Of a stretch of 64,000 nucleotides of DNA, positions 16,201-23,280 are shown piece after piece. The notes beneath the pieces were generated by a model. That model was not told where the DNA came from and did no database searches. It saw only the letters and a program-made list of their open reading frames with translations. Source of the DNA: JAQGMV01 sp035626595 (GTDB lineage: Bacteria > Pseudomonadota > Gammaproteobacteria > Burkholderiales > SG8-41); NCBI GenBank assembly GCA_035626595.1, contig DASPNJ010000136.1, positions 46,677 to 110,676 of the forward strand. The letters run 5' to 3'. The position numbers and the translations under genes were made by a program. Positions within the stretch are counted from its first letter, which is position 1; every line of letters starts with the position of its first letter.

Positions 16201-16741
16201 GAGCGGCGAGATGCAGGAAGTCGGATTCAACCTGTACTGCTCGATGCTCGACGCCGCGGTGAAGTCCCTCAAAGCCGGCAAGGAGCCGGACCTCACGGCG
16301 CCACTCGGCATCACGACCGAGATCAACCTGCACGTGCCCGCATTGCTACCGGCGGATTACGTCACGGACGTGCACGAACGGCTCGTCCTCTACAAGCGGC
16401 TCGCCAACTGCGACGACGAGGACGCGCTCGACCTCCTGCGCGAAGAGCTCGTGGATCGCTTCGGTCCGCTGCCGGAGCAGGCGCGCGCGCTCGTGGACAG
16501 CCACCGGCTGCGGATTCTCGGAAAAGCCCTCGGCATCGCGCGTGTCGACGCGACCGATGCCGCCGTTCAGCTCCAGTTCGTACCCAATCCACCGATCGAG
16601 CCGATCAAGGTGCTGAAGCTCGTTCAGAGCCGCCGCAACTATCGGCTCGCCGGACCGGACCGTATCCGCATCGAGGGTACGCTGCCTGACGTGAGCGCCC
16701 GTGTCTCGGCGATCAAGCAGGCGTTTTCAGAGCTGAAATAA
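13265..16741 (+). CDS. mfd: Transcription-repair coupling factor Mfd
   Basis: 1158-residue SF2 translocase that dislodges stalled RNA polymerase and recruits UvrA. The UvrB-homology module is at the N-terminus (LPDWETLPYDHFSPHHDLVSER spans roughly residues 70-90). The RNAP-interaction domain begins near 490 (KVGDPVVHEQHGIGRYVGL). Walker A is at about 644-651 (GDVGFGKT), DEEH at 745, then the RG(R)VGRS helicase motif and the TRCF C-terminal domain. Start is GTG at 13265. Odd feature: residues about 341-372 (PHPNPLPQGGREHTPSPSTG and following) are an in-frame copy of repeat family D, placed in the linker between the UvrB module and domain 3. The frame is otherwise intact and the protein is probably functional. 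Confidence 0.97.
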   Translation: MNEPFDVLIPAAAQRTHTAPLYGSSDALAIAKLATRAKPLLVITENAHAQRLLEEITFFDPALKVHLLPDWETLPYDHFSPHHDLVSERLATLYQMMHAQFDVAIVAVTTALYRLPPVEYLAGHTFFFKQGTKLEGAELRRQLTLAGYAHVTQVVAPGEYSFRGGLIDLFPMGSAVPYRIDLFDDEIESIRSFDVDTQRSIYKVNEVRLLPAREFPMDEAAQTRFRRQFRERFEGDPSKSRIYKDVSKGIPTAGIEYYLPLFFESTATLTDYLPAGATVCTYAGLDRSIQAFWTDTNGRYATLRGDRANPVLPPQELFLAADQFFGAIKRYPKVELEPAATPHPNPLPQGGREHTPSPSTGEGGDAGETQPLPPLAVERRADDPLHKLRQFLERFGGRALLLAESPGRRETMQDYFAEHGLKPTPAASYAEFVGSSAKVMLSVAPLHAGFVLPEDGLAIITENELYAAQVRQRTQREAKRATNEYMLRDLSEVKVGDPVVHEQHGIGRYVGLQSMDLGEGETEFLTLEYAGGDKLYVPVSNLFLISRYSGAAPEQAPLHTLGSGQWEKAKKKAAAQVRDTAAELLHLYAQRAARKGHAFELRQHDYEAFAETFPFEETPDQANAINATLEDLKSGKPMDRLVCGDVGFGKTEVALRAAFVAVADGKQVVVLVPTTLLAEQHFNTFSDRFADWPVKIVELSRFRSSQETTDALKGLAEGRIDIAIGTHKLLQADIKLKNLGLVIIDEEHRFGVRQKERLKALRAEVDVLTLTATPIPRTLAMSLEGLRDFSVIATAPQRRLAIKTFVSRFSRPLIREAVLRELKRGGQVYFLHNDIDTIGQMEESLAKLLPEARIRVAHGQMRERELELAMRDFYQQRFNVLLCTTIIETGIDVPTANTIIMNRADRFGLAQLHQLRGRVGRSHHQAYAYLLLPEEGNVTATAKKRLEAIQMMEELGSGFFLAMHDLEIRGAGEVLGESQSGEMQEVGFNLYCSMLDAAVKSLKAGKEPDLTAPLGITTEINLHVPALLPADYVTDVHERLVLYKRLANCDDEDALDLLREELVDRFGPLPEQARALVDSHRLRILGKALGIARVDATDAAVQLQFVPNPPIEPIKVLKLVQSRRNYRLAGPDRIRIEGTLPDVSARVSAIKQAFSELK
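14284..14373 (+). repeat. Repeat family D inserted in frame in mfd
   Basis: C-rich/G-rich double palindrome. One hairpin is CCCTCTCCC-gcaa-GGGGGGAGGG, then an 8-bp perfect hairpin CTTCCCCC (14331-14338) with GGGGGAAG (14344-14351). It is translated as PHPNPLPQGGRE...SPSTGEGG. The same family is at 4181-4221 in intergenic DNA. Mfd homologues normally join the flanking segments directly. Confidence 0.88.
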
Positions 16742-16756
16742 AAACGAGGACGCGGC

Positions 16757-16814
16757 GAGCGACTTGCCGTCGCTCCCCGCAAAAAGTAGCTGAGCGCGGC
16801 GGGCGCCGCGCTCA
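16757..16814 (-). terminator. Repeat family B copy 2: double hairpin with T-tract
   Basis: Hairpin 1 is GAGCGAC (16757-16763)-ttgcc-GTCGCTC (16769-16775). Linker GCAAAAAGTAGC follows, then hairpin 2 TGAGCGCGGC (16791-16800)-gggc-GCCGCGCTCA (16805-16814), a 10-bp perfect stem. On the minus strand hairpin 2 is followed by GCTACTTTTT, fitting an intrinsic terminator for the lipoprotein gene that stops at 16837. It also lies 15 bases past the mfd stop. Confidence 0.75.
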
Positions 16815-16836
16815 GATGTCATACCGCTGGCGGGTG

Positions 16837-17244
16837 TTACTTGCTGCTCGACGAAGCCGCGCCGCCGCTCGGGCTGCTGGACGCCGCCGCGCCGCCGCCG
16901 CTCGGGCTGCTCGACGCCGCGCCGCCGCCGCTCGTGGAAGCGCCGCCGCTCATGCTGCCGCTGGCGGACGCGCCGCCCGCGCCGGAGCTGCTGGTACCAC
17001 CGGTACCGGCGGAGCTGCCACTATCGGTCGAGCTGGCCGACGAGCTGCCGCCCGGTGAGCTGGGCGCCGTCGCGGTCGAGGACGACGAAGAAGAGCCGCC
17101 CGGCACCACCACCGTTTCCTTCTCTTTGGTGACCGTGCTCGTCGATCCAGCCGTGCCGCCCGGCACCACGGTCGTTTCCTTGCGCTCACACGCGGTAAGC
17201 GCCAACGCACCCAACAAAATCAACAGATAACGGCTATGTTTCAT
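16837..17244 (-). CDS. Low-complexity Ser/Gly/Ala lipoprotein, unknown function
   Basis: 135-residue predicted lipoprotein MKHSRYLLILLGALALTAC-ERKETTVV, with lipobox LTAC. The mature chain has two VVPGG motifs in short repeats, then about 90 residues almost wholly Ser, Gly, Ala and Thr with repeating SSSPSGG units, ending ASSSSK. AGAGGAG lies 12 bases before this ATG and 6 bases before an in-frame GTG at 17250, which could be the true start. The tail is probably an unstructured outer-membrane-anchored linker. A similar but unrelated-looking lipoprotein is at 42854. No function can be assigned; the repeats make it prone to slippage or length variation. Confidence 0.7.
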   Translation of the reverse strand: MKHSRYLLILLGALALTACERKETTVVPGGTAGSTSTVTKEKETVVVPGGSSSSSSTATAPSSPGGSSSASSTDSGSSAGTGGTSSSGAGGASASGSMSGGASTSGGGAASSSPSGGGAAASSSPSGGAASSSSK

Positions 17245-17369
17245 GTCCACGCTGTTCTCCTCTGAGTTGTCGCAAAAGCAATCCCGGATAGCAACTACCA
17301 TGCCTCAACTGCGAAACGGGCAATGACGCCCGCATTCCGGAAAACGGGCGTGCGCCGCCCAATTCCCGC

Positions 17370-17678
17370 TTACAGCCGCTCCAGCCTGGATGCGCGGACG
17401 ATTAGCTCGCGCTGACCGAAGCGCTCCTCCAGCGTTCTGCGGTATGAGCTCCACCAGTCGCGGTCGAGCGCATCCACCATCACTTCGCACATGACGATCT
17501 CATCGCGGTCGACTGCGCCGTTCACCTCTTTCCACGTGCCCTGCGCCGGTGAGCGCAGGAAGGCGGTCACGCCACCATAGCGATCGGTCAGCTCGTCGCG
17601 AAGCTGCGCGAAGCGCTCGTGCGGCACGCGCCGTCCCGAGTTGTCGTAGAGCGGAAGCAGAAGCTGCACCAGGAACAT
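17370..17678 (-). CDS. Conserved hypothetical protein
   Basis: 102-residue soluble protein beginning MFLVQLLLPLYDNSGRRVPH, with GGVTAFLRSPAQGTWKE and DEIVMCEVMVDALDRDWWSSYRRTLEERF. It looks like a compact alpha/beta domain and resembles an uncharacterised family I recall in proteobacteria; I cannot name the family. It is 12 bases from the acidic protein gene at 17691 on the same strand, so the two may be co-transcribed. No catalytic motif is evident. Confidence 0.72.
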   Translation of the reverse strand: MFLVQLLLPLYDNSGRRVPHERFAQLRDELTDRYGGVTAFLRSPAQGTWKEVNGAVDRDEIVMCEVMVDALDRDWWSSYRRTLEERFGQRELIVRASRLERL

Positions 17679-17690
17679 CAGGGGCAGGCG

Positions 17691-18074
17691 CTACCTGCGG
17701 CGTCCGCCCGTGTCCTGGTCTTCGGTTTCCCCGACCTCGCTCACGCGCTCGACGTGATCGGGCAGCACGTCGGCATTCGCGCGCGACTGCGGATCGCGTC
17801 CCGCGGTCATGTGCTCGCCGGTGCCGACGGAATCCGAATCGCTGTCGAGCTCCGCGTCTCCGATATCGACGCCGGCGGTCGCTGCGCCGCCGCGCACTTC
17901 CGGATCCTCGTTGGTGCCGCTGTCGAGACCGATCACGTCACCTTCGACCGTTCCCGGCCCGCCGACGATGTCGCTCGCGCTGTCGCTGGTATCGCTCGGC
18001 CCCAGCGCGTCGGTGCCATGTCCCTTGTCCGTCACGCGGTCCTTGCCGCGCCCGCCGATCAGTGTGCTGGCCAT
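17691..18074 (-). CDS. Acidic, low-complexity conserved hypothetical protein
   Basis: 127-residue protein, no signal peptide, very rich in Asp, Gly, Ser, Glu and Thr. The N-terminus carries GRGKDRVTDKGHGTDALGPS and DTSDSASDIVGGPG, a pattern I have seen in small uncharacterised proteins of Burkholderiales. It is likely largely disordered. ATG at 18074 has AGGAG at ideal spacing. It is divergent from the FAD-Rieske gene (18192), with 117 bases between. The opposite strand is not coding here: the long frame through the oxidoreductase is a shadow. Function unknown. Confidence 0.65.
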   Translation of the reverse strand: MASTLIGGRGKDRVTDKGHGTDALGPSDTSDSASDIVGGPGTVEGDVIGLDSGTNEDPEVRGGAATAGVDIGDAELDSDSDSVGTGEHMTAGRDPQSRANADVLPDHVERVSEVGETEDQDTGGRRR

Positions 18075-18191
18075 GCGCATCTCCTCGTTACGAGGACATT
18101 TCCGCAATCGCCGTGCCCGCGCGGCCCGCAATCCGCGGGCATAGGCGTTGCTCAGGCACTTGATCGAAAAACCAAATTCGCAATTTCGATC

Positions 18192-19721
18192 ATGAGAAGC
18201 CCCTCCGGCGAAAACGTTTCGGTGTGGCTCGCCACAGCCGATCTCCTGCAGCCGCCGCCGCTCTTCGGCAGGGAAGCGGCGGACGTGTGCGTCGTCGGCG
18301 CCGGCATCGCCGGACTCACGACGGCATACATGCTCGCGCTCGAGGGCCGCTCGGTGGTCGTGATCGACGACGGCGAGATCGGCTCCGGTGAGACGCACCA
18401 TACGACCGCGCATCTCGCGAACGCCCTCGACGATCGTTACTACGAGATCGAGCGCGTGCACGGTACGCGTGGCGCGAAGCTCGCCGGCAACAGTCACACC
18501 GCCGCGATAGACGCAATCGAGGAAATCGTCGGGCGCGAGAACATCGAATGCGACTTCGAGCGCATCGACGGCTATCTCGTGGTTCCTCCCGAGGAATCGG
18601 CGGACGTGCTGAGCAAAGAGGCCGCGGCCGCTCAGCGCGCGGGCGTGCATGCCGAGTACACCGAACACGTGCCGCTCCCCTTCTACGACTTCGGTCCCGC
18701 GTTGCGTTTCCCCCGGCAGGGTCAGCTTCACGCGCTGAAGTACCTGAACGGCCTCGCAGCCGCTGTGAAACGCCTGGGCGGACGCATCTACGGCAACACG
18801 CACGCGACGCATATCGAGGACGGTGAACGTCCACACGTGGACACCGCCACCGGCGCGCAGATTTCGGCGAAGGCGATCGTGGTCGCGACCAACACCCCGG
18901 TGAACGATCGCGTCGCAATGCACACCAAACAGGCGGCGTATCGAACCTACGTCATCGCGGCGCGCGTGCCGGCGCATTCGATTCCGCACGTGCTGCTGTG
19001 GGACACGCCGGATCCGTACCACTACGTCAGGCTGCAGTCCGCGAACGGCGATCGTTCGCGCGAGTTCCTGATCGTCGGCGGCGAGGATCACAAGACGGGC
19101 CAGGCGGATGACGCCGACAAACGCTTCGAGGCGCTCGAAGCATGGACGCGCGAGCGTTTCCCGATGGTCGAGGACGTGGCGCTGCGCTGGTCCGGGCAGA
19201 TCATGGAGCCCGTGGATGCCATGGCCTTTATCGGCCGCAACCCCGGCGGCACGAACGTGTACATCGCGACCGGCGATTCCGGCAACGGCATGACCCACGG
19301 CACCATCGCGGGCATGCTGCTGACGGATCTCATCGCGGGGCGGGAGAACGCGTGGGCGACGCTCTATGACCCCGCGCGCAAGTCGCTGCGCGCGGCGATG
19401 GAATTCACGCGCGAGAACCTGAACATGGCCGCGCAGTACGCAGACCACCTGACGCCCGGCGACGTGGGCAGCGTCGAGGAGATCGCACCGGGTGAAGGCG
19501 TGATCCTGCGCCGCGGCTTCCGCCAGATCGCCGCGTACCGCGACGAGCAGGGCAATCTGCACGAGCATTCCGCGGTGTGCTCGCACCTGGGCTGCATCGT
19601 CGCCTGGAATTCCACCGAGCAGAGCTGGGACTGTCCGTGCCACGGCTCGCGCTACGACAAGCTGACGGGGCAGGTCCTGAACGGCCCGGCAATCACGGGG
19701 CTGACGCCGGCAAACGAGTGA
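18192..19721 (+). CDS. FAD-dependent oxidoreductase with C-terminal Rieske [2Fe-2S] domain
   Basis: 509-residue fusion. The N-terminal DAO-type FAD domain has the dinucleotide motif VGAGIAGLTTAYMLALEG (GxGxxG at 37-42) and GSGETHHTTAHL. The C-terminal Rieske domain (from about residue 420) has CSHLGC...CPCH, supplying the Cys2His2 ligands of a 2Fe-2S cluster. Such fusions are typically cytoplasmic amine or amino-acid-like oxidoreductases that pass electrons from FAD to the Rieske centre; the substrate is unknown. ATG at 18192 is preferred because residues before it run back over the divergent gene. The downstream gene serB starts 23 bases after the stop, possibly in the same transcript. Confidence 0.9.
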   Translation: MRSPSGENVSVWLATADLLQPPPLFGREAADVCVVGAGIAGLTTAYMLALEGRSVVVIDDGEIGSGETHHTTAHLANALDDRYYEIERVHGTRGAKLAGNSHTAAIDAIEEIVGRENIECDFERIDGYLVVPPEESADVLSKEAAAAQRAGVHAEYTEHVPLPFYDFGPALRFPRQGQLHALKYLNGLAAAVKRLGGRIYGNTHATHIEDGERPHVDTATGAQISAKAIVVATNTPVNDRVAMHTKQAAYRTYVIAARVPAHSIPHVLLWDTPDPYHYVRLQSANGDRSREFLIVGGEDHKTGQADDADKRFEALEAWTRERFPMVEDVALRWSGQIMEPVDAMAFIGRNPGGTNVYIATGDSGNGMTHGTIAGMLLTDLIAGRENAWATLYDPARKSLRAAMEFTRENLNMAAQYADHLTPGDVGSVEEIAPGEGVILRRGFRQIAAYRDEQGNLHEHSAVCSHLGCIVAWNSTEQSWDCPCHGSRYDKLTGQVLNGPAITGLTPANE

Positions 19722-19744
19722 CCGGTGCGTGATAATCACGCGGT

Positions 19745-20581
19745 ATGGTCACTGATCTCGTCGTTCAGGGTCTCGATATCGAGACCGGCGATCTGAAGCG
19801 CCTGGCGAAGCTCTCGGGCGCTTCGGGCATCGAACAACTCTCCGCCACGGCATTCCGACTGCGCGACGGCGCGCCGGCCGATGAGATCCCGCCGCTCTGC
19901 GACGAGCACGGACTCGATTACGCGTTCGTGCCCCGCGAACGGCGGCTCGCCGATTACGCGCTCCTCGTGATGGACATGGATTCCACGCTCATCACGATCG
20001 AAACGATCGACGAATTGGCGGACATGGCGGGCTTGAAGAGCGAAGTGGCGGCCATCACCACCCAGGCGATGCGCGGCGAGATCGAATACGACGAGAGCCT
20101 CGCGCGGCGCGTGGCGCTGCTGAAGAATCTCGAGGAAAGCGCGCTGCAACGCGTGTACGACGAGCGGCTCAAGCTCACGCCCGGTGCGCAGACCCTGCTG
20201 CAGCGCGTGCAGGCGCTGGGGCTTCGCACGCTGCTCGTCTCAGGCGGCTTCACCTACGTGACCGATCGGCTCAAGACGCGTCTCAGGCTCGATCGCTGCC
20301 ATTCGAACGTGCTCGAAATCGACGGCGGACGTCTCACCGGCAAAGTGCTCGGCGCCATCGTAAACGCCGAGGGAAAGCGCGAAGCGCTGCTCCAGGTCCG
20401 TGACGAGCTCGGCCTCACGCGCGAGAGCATCATCGGGATCGGGGACGGAGCCAACGACCTCAAGTTCCTGGGCGAATGCGGCGTGAGCGTCGCGTTTCAC
20501 GCGAAACCGATCGTGCGCGACAAGACGACGCACGCGATCAACCACGTCGGCCTCGACGGGGTGCTGCACTTGTTCCATTGA
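19745..20581 (+). CDS. serB: Phosphoserine phosphatase
   Basis: 278-residue HAD-superfamily enzyme for the last step of serine synthesis. The nucleophile motif is DMDST with D77 and general acid/base D79. Further motifs are LLVSGGFTYVTDRL and GDGANDLKFL (metal Asp residues). The N-terminal ~70 residues form the ACT-like regulatory domain seen in proteobacterial SerB. The stop is at the edge of an octamer repeat tract that separates it from the convergent hydrolase gene. Confidence 0.96.
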   Translation: MVTDLVVQGLDIETGDLKRLAKLSGASGIEQLSATAFRLRDGAPADEIPPLCDEHGLDYAFVPRERRLADYALLVMDMDSTLITIETIDELADMAGLKSEVAAITTQAMRGEIEYDESLARRVALLKNLEESALQRVYDERLKLTPGAQTLLQRVQALGLRTLLVSGGFTYVTDRLKTRLRLDRCHSNVLEIDGGRLTGKVLGAIVNAEGKREALLQVRDELGLTRESIIGIGDGANDLKFLGECGVSVAFHAKPIVRDKTTHAINHVGLDGVLHLFH

Positions 20582-20702
20582 AGTGACGCCGTGATGAAGT
20601 GACCGTGACGAGGTGCAGCGCATCACTGCATCACTGCATCACTGCATCACTGCATCACTGCATCACTGCATCACTGCATCACTGCATCACTTCGTCACCG
20701 CA
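20582..20702. repeat. Octamer tandem repeat (CATCACTG x about 8.75) with inverted flank, family C
   Basis: From 20621 to 20690 the octamer CATCACTG is repeated perfectly about 8.75 times. The left flank (20583-20618) carries GTGACG, GTGATG and GTGACC units that are complementary to the right flank TCACTTCGTCACCGCATCAC, so the whole tract can fold back. It lies between the convergent serB and the membrane hydrolase. The perfect array suggests recent expansion. It is not CRISPR: there are no spacers. Confidence 0.9.
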
Positions 20703-20708
20703 TCACCT

Positions 20709-21767
20709 TCAGTAAACCGCCCGCCGCTTTCCGTCGACCATCTGGAACGGCTGCCACACCCCGCCGGCCCGGCGGCACATTCCATAGCGAAATGGTGTTG
20801 CGGTGCGGCCCGGCGTGACGAAACGCAGGTCGTGAAACCACGCGCACACCTCGACGGAGCCATTTTCGACGCCGACCGCCGCCGGATACATGGCGAACCA
20901 GCGGAAGAAGCGGAACCCCGGCTGCTCGTACGCTTCGCGTGCGATCGCGATGTCGTCGGCCGCAGGCCCATAGCGCGGTGCGTGCAGCCACAGCGCCTGC
21001 GACAGGGGACGGTACGCGGCGTCGAGCCGCTCGATGAATCCGGCGTCCGGTCCGGGCTCCCCAGGGACGGTCTTGCGGATGAGATTCACGTGTGCGAAGC
21101 GGTAACCGTCGCGATCCTGCAGGATCACGGTCCAGTTGAACGGGGATACCGGTCGCGGCTGAGCGGTCACGGTCACTTCGTCGCTCCCGCGCGACCGCGC
21201 GTAAGCCTCGCCGAAATCGATCGCCTGCTCGCGTAACAGCGTCTGGAACGCGACGTAGCTCACGAGCACCGCCATGCCGGCGATGGCCGGCACGCGCGAA
21301 GAGCGCCAAAACGCGCACGCGAGAAGTCCCGCCACGATGATCCCGGTGAACCACAGGTCGATGATGAACGTCGAGCCGAGCGCGTAGCGCGCGTCGGAGA
21401 CCGGCGCGAAGACCATCGTGCCAAAAGACGTGATGAGATCGCCCGCGATGTGCGTCGCGAGCCCGCAGGCCGTCACGCCGACGTACGCGCGCCACGAGGG
21501 ACCCTTGCGCCACAGCACCGCGAAGATCGCCGCCAGCAGCACCGCCCAGAGCGGCAGCATCAGGAACGAGTGCGTGATGCCGCGGTGGTGATAGAGATAC
21601 GACAGCGGCGAAAGATAGCTCGTCAGGACGTCGCTGTCGGGGAAGGCGGTGGCGAGAAAGCCGACAACCATGCGCCGGCCGAGCGGCAAGGTATCCGGCC
21701 GCGGTGTACGCGGCGCGGTGGCGCGTGCGATCAGCGCGCCCGAAAGCGCGTGCGTCAGCGTATCCAT
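20709..21767 (-). CDS. Membrane-bound metal-dependent hydrolase (YdjM/DUF457 family)
   Basis: 352-residue inner-membrane protein of the LexA-regulated YdjM-like hydrolase family. The N-terminal metal motifs are MDTLTHALSGAL, AFPDSDVL and HHRGITHSFLML. Several hydrophobic helices follow (about residues 90-250), and a C-terminal soluble domain carries a RFFRWFAMYPA segment. The start abuts the Rieske gene stop with no gap, so it is likely the last gene of the long minus-strand suf transcript. The physiological substrate is unknown. The stop is followed by the octamer repeat tract. Confidence 0.88.
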   Translation of the reverse strand: MDTLTHALSGALIARATAPRTPRPDTLPLGRRMVVGFLATAFPDSDVLTSYLSPLSYLYHHRGITHSFLMLPLWAVLLAAIFAVLWRKGPSWRAYVGVTACGLATHIAGDLITSFGTMVFAPVSDARYALGSTFIIDLWFTGIIVAGLLACAFWRSSRVPAIAGMAVLVSYVAFQTLLREQAIDFGEAYARSRGSDEVTVTAQPRPVSPFNWTVILQDRDGYRFAHVNLIRKTVPGEPGPDAGFIERLDAAYRPLSQALWLHAPRYGPAADDIAIAREAYEQPGFRFFRWFAMYPAAVGVENGSVEVCAWFHDLRFVTPGRTATPFRYGMCRRAGGVWQPFQMVDGKRRAVY

Positions 21768-22088
21768 CTAATCCCAACGATTGTCGCGAACCTGGATGAC
21801 GCCGTTCTCGACGCGCACGGGAAAGCTCGCGGTGGGCTCGTATGCCGGCGCGGTGAGCGCTTCGCCGGTGCGGATGCAGAAGCGCGCGCCGTGCCGCGGG
21901 CAGACGATCTCGTCGCCTTCGACGTGGCCGCCGGTCAGTTGTCCCCCGTCGTGCGTGCAGACGTCTTCGATCGCGTAGTACTGGCCGTCGAGGTTGAACA
22001 CGACGATCTGCGTGCCGTCCACGTCGACAACGCGGAAAGCGCCGGGCTCGAGCTCCCCGGCGCGCGCGACCGCAACCCAGTCGCTCAT
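21768..22088 (-). CDS. Rieske [2Fe-2S] ferredoxin (non-heme oxygenase ferredoxin type)
   Basis: 106-residue single-domain Rieske protein. C44-T-H46 and C63-P-R-H66 are the cluster ligands, with the classic CTHDGGQLTGG and CPRHGARF boxes. It is cytoplasmic and resembles ferredoxin components of aromatic dioxygenases and NirD-like proteins. Its place after nfu at the end of the suf cluster suggests an electron donor for cluster assembly, or a client. Family precedent for this placement exists in proteobacterial SUF loci, but the role is inference. A hairpin of GTGAC octamers (22095-22192) separates it from nfu. Confidence 0.93.
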   Translation of the reverse strand: MSDWVAVARAGELEPGAFRVVDVDGTQIVVFNLDGQYYAIEDVCTHDGGQLTGGHVEGDEIVCPRHGARFCIRTGEALTAPAYEPTASFPVRVENGVIQVRDNRWD

Positions 22089-22094
22089 GAATGC

Positions 22095-22192
22095 AAAGTG
22101 ACGCGGTGACGCGGTGATGCGGTGACAAAGTAAGAGCGTACGAGTTTCTGCGTCACCGCGTCAGTCCATCACTGCGTCACTCGAAGTGGTCG
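22095..22192. repeat. GTGACGCG/GCGTCACC inverted repeat (family C) between nfu and the Rieske gene
   Basis: Left arm AAGTGACGCGGTGACGCGG(TGATGCGG...) at about 22096-22126 and right arm GCGTCACCGCGTCAG...CACTGCGTCACT at about 22151-22184 are extended complements separated by about 24 bases. Units are the same octamers as at 4223-4254 and 20582-20702. Within the suf transcript it could act as a processing or attenuation hairpin. Confidence 0.8.
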
Positions 22193-22196
22193 CCGA

Positions 22197-22754
22197 TCAA
22201 ACGGCGACTACTTCGATGTCAGGCTCGATCTGCCGGACGAGGCTTTCGATGCCTGCAAGCGTGCCGGAAAGCGAGCTCGGACAGCTCCCGCACGCACCCT
22301 GATAGTGAACGGTGAGCTGGTTGCCGGTGAGACCGAGCACGTACAGGTCGCCGCCGTCGCCCTGGAGGTACGGGCGGACCTGCTCGTCGAGGATGTCGTT
22401 GATGCGCTCGAGGCGCTCGCGGTCGGCCTCGCTCATCTCGCCCATCTGCGGAACGGACTGCGACGCAGCCTGTGACTGCTCGTCGGCGGCGGGCGCTTCG
22501 CGGATCGGCGGCGCAAGCTTACGCAACAGCTCGTCCCACTCCGCTTGTCCGTCCTGCGTAACGGTGATCCAGTGGTCGACGTAGAACACGTTGGTGACGT
22601 GCTCGATGTCGAACAACGCGGCGGCGAGCGGATCGTCCGCCGCCTGCGCCGCGTTCTCATAAGAGCGTGTGATCCCCCACGTCAGCGGCTCCTTCAACAC
22701 GAACTTGCGCGCGTTCGGGTTCGGCGTGGGTTCTATTTCCGCGATCTTCGGCAT
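22197..22754 (-). CDS. NifU-like Fe-S carrier (Nfu_N plus NifU C-terminal domain)
   Basis: 185-residue Nfu-type carrier. The N-terminal Nfu_N domain (TPNPNARKFVL, residues 10-20, to about 85) is the arrangement of mitochondrial NFU1. An acidic/Gln linker follows, then the C-terminal domain with C155-G-S-C158 (YQGACGSCPSS), which holds a bridging 4Fe-4S cluster in a dimer. It delivers clusters to client proteins. ATG is three bases after the sufU stop, so the two are coupled. It is part of the suf block and probably the final 4Fe-4S delivery step. Confidence 0.92.
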   Translation of the reverse strand: MPKIAEIEPTPNPNARKFVLKEPLTWGITRSYENAAQAADDPLAAALFDIEHVTNVFYVDHWITVTQDGQAEWDELLRKLAPPIREAPAADEQSQAASQSVPQMGEMSEADRERLERINDILDEQVRPYLQGDGGDLYVLGLTGNQLTVHYQGACGSCPSSLSGTLAGIESLVRQIEPDIEVVAV

Positions 22755-22756
22755 CG

Positions 22757-23254
22757 TTATGCAACACCCCCGGGCGGCGTCGGTTCGTGCATCGGGTCTT
22801 CGTCGGCTTCCGTGGACGTGGTCCCGAGCGCGTTCAGCGCCGCATGCAGCGTGTGCCACGGCAGGATCGCGCATTTCACGCGAGTCGGCAGATCGCGCAC
22901 GCCGGCGAACACGGTGAGCCGGCCCAGATGGTGCCTGTCGCTGCCCGTGTCGAGCTTGCCGGTCGCCATGTCGCGGAATTCCTGAACGAGACGCTCGGCG
23001 TCTTCGCGGGGTTTGCCTTTGACCGCCGCAGTCATCATCGACGCCGACGCCTTGCAGATCGCGCACGATTCGCCCTCGAACGCGATGCCCGCGATCGTCT
23101 CGTCCGCGACCTTCACGTCGAGGTGAAGGCGATCGCCGCACAGCGGATTCACACCTTCCGCATGATGCGTTGCGTCCGCAAGCGTGCCCCAGTTGCGGGG
23201 CTTGCGGTTGTGGTCGAGGATGACCTCCTGATAGAGCTGCCGGCTATCAGCCAT
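22757..23254 (-). CDS. sufU: SufU-type Fe-S scaffold / zinc sulfurtransferase
   Basis: 165-residue SufU. C39, D41, C64 and C128 match the zinc-ligand set of Bacillus SufU (C41, D43, C66, C128). The insertion between the second and third ligands (residues about 85-120) is the SufU hallmark absent in IscU, and the HscA-binding LPPVK motif is missing. In SUF systems with SufU, it receives sulfur from SufS Cys and passes it to SufBCD. The C-terminal extension after about 145 (TSTEADEDPMHEPTPP) is unstructured. It is separated from sufS by two tandem family B repeats, and coupled to nfu downstream. Confidence 0.92.
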   Translation of the reverse strand: MADSRQLYQEVILDHNRKPRNWGTLADATHHAEGVNPLCGDRLHLDVKVADETIAGIAFEGESCAICKASASMMTAAVKGKPREDAERLVQEFRDMATGKLDTGSDRHHLGRLTVFAGVRDLPTRVKCAILPWHTLHAALNALGTTSTEADEDPMHEPTPPGGVA

Positions 23255-23280
23255 CAGCCAAACACCTTCGGACAAATCCA

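Noticed and set aside
17691..19739. Minus-strand frame running through the FAD-Rieske gene
   Set aside because: Only the first 128 codons at the 17691-18074 end have an SD and coding character; the rest is antisense to a clear FAD oxidoreductase.
20613..20702. CRISPR-like regular repeats
   Set aside because: Octamers are directly adjacent with no spacers and no cas genes; it is a microsatellite.
20613..21236. Open plus frame starting in the octamer array (ITASLHHC repeats)
   Set aside because: A translation of the microsatellite continuing antisense to the membrane hydrolase; no SD or homology.
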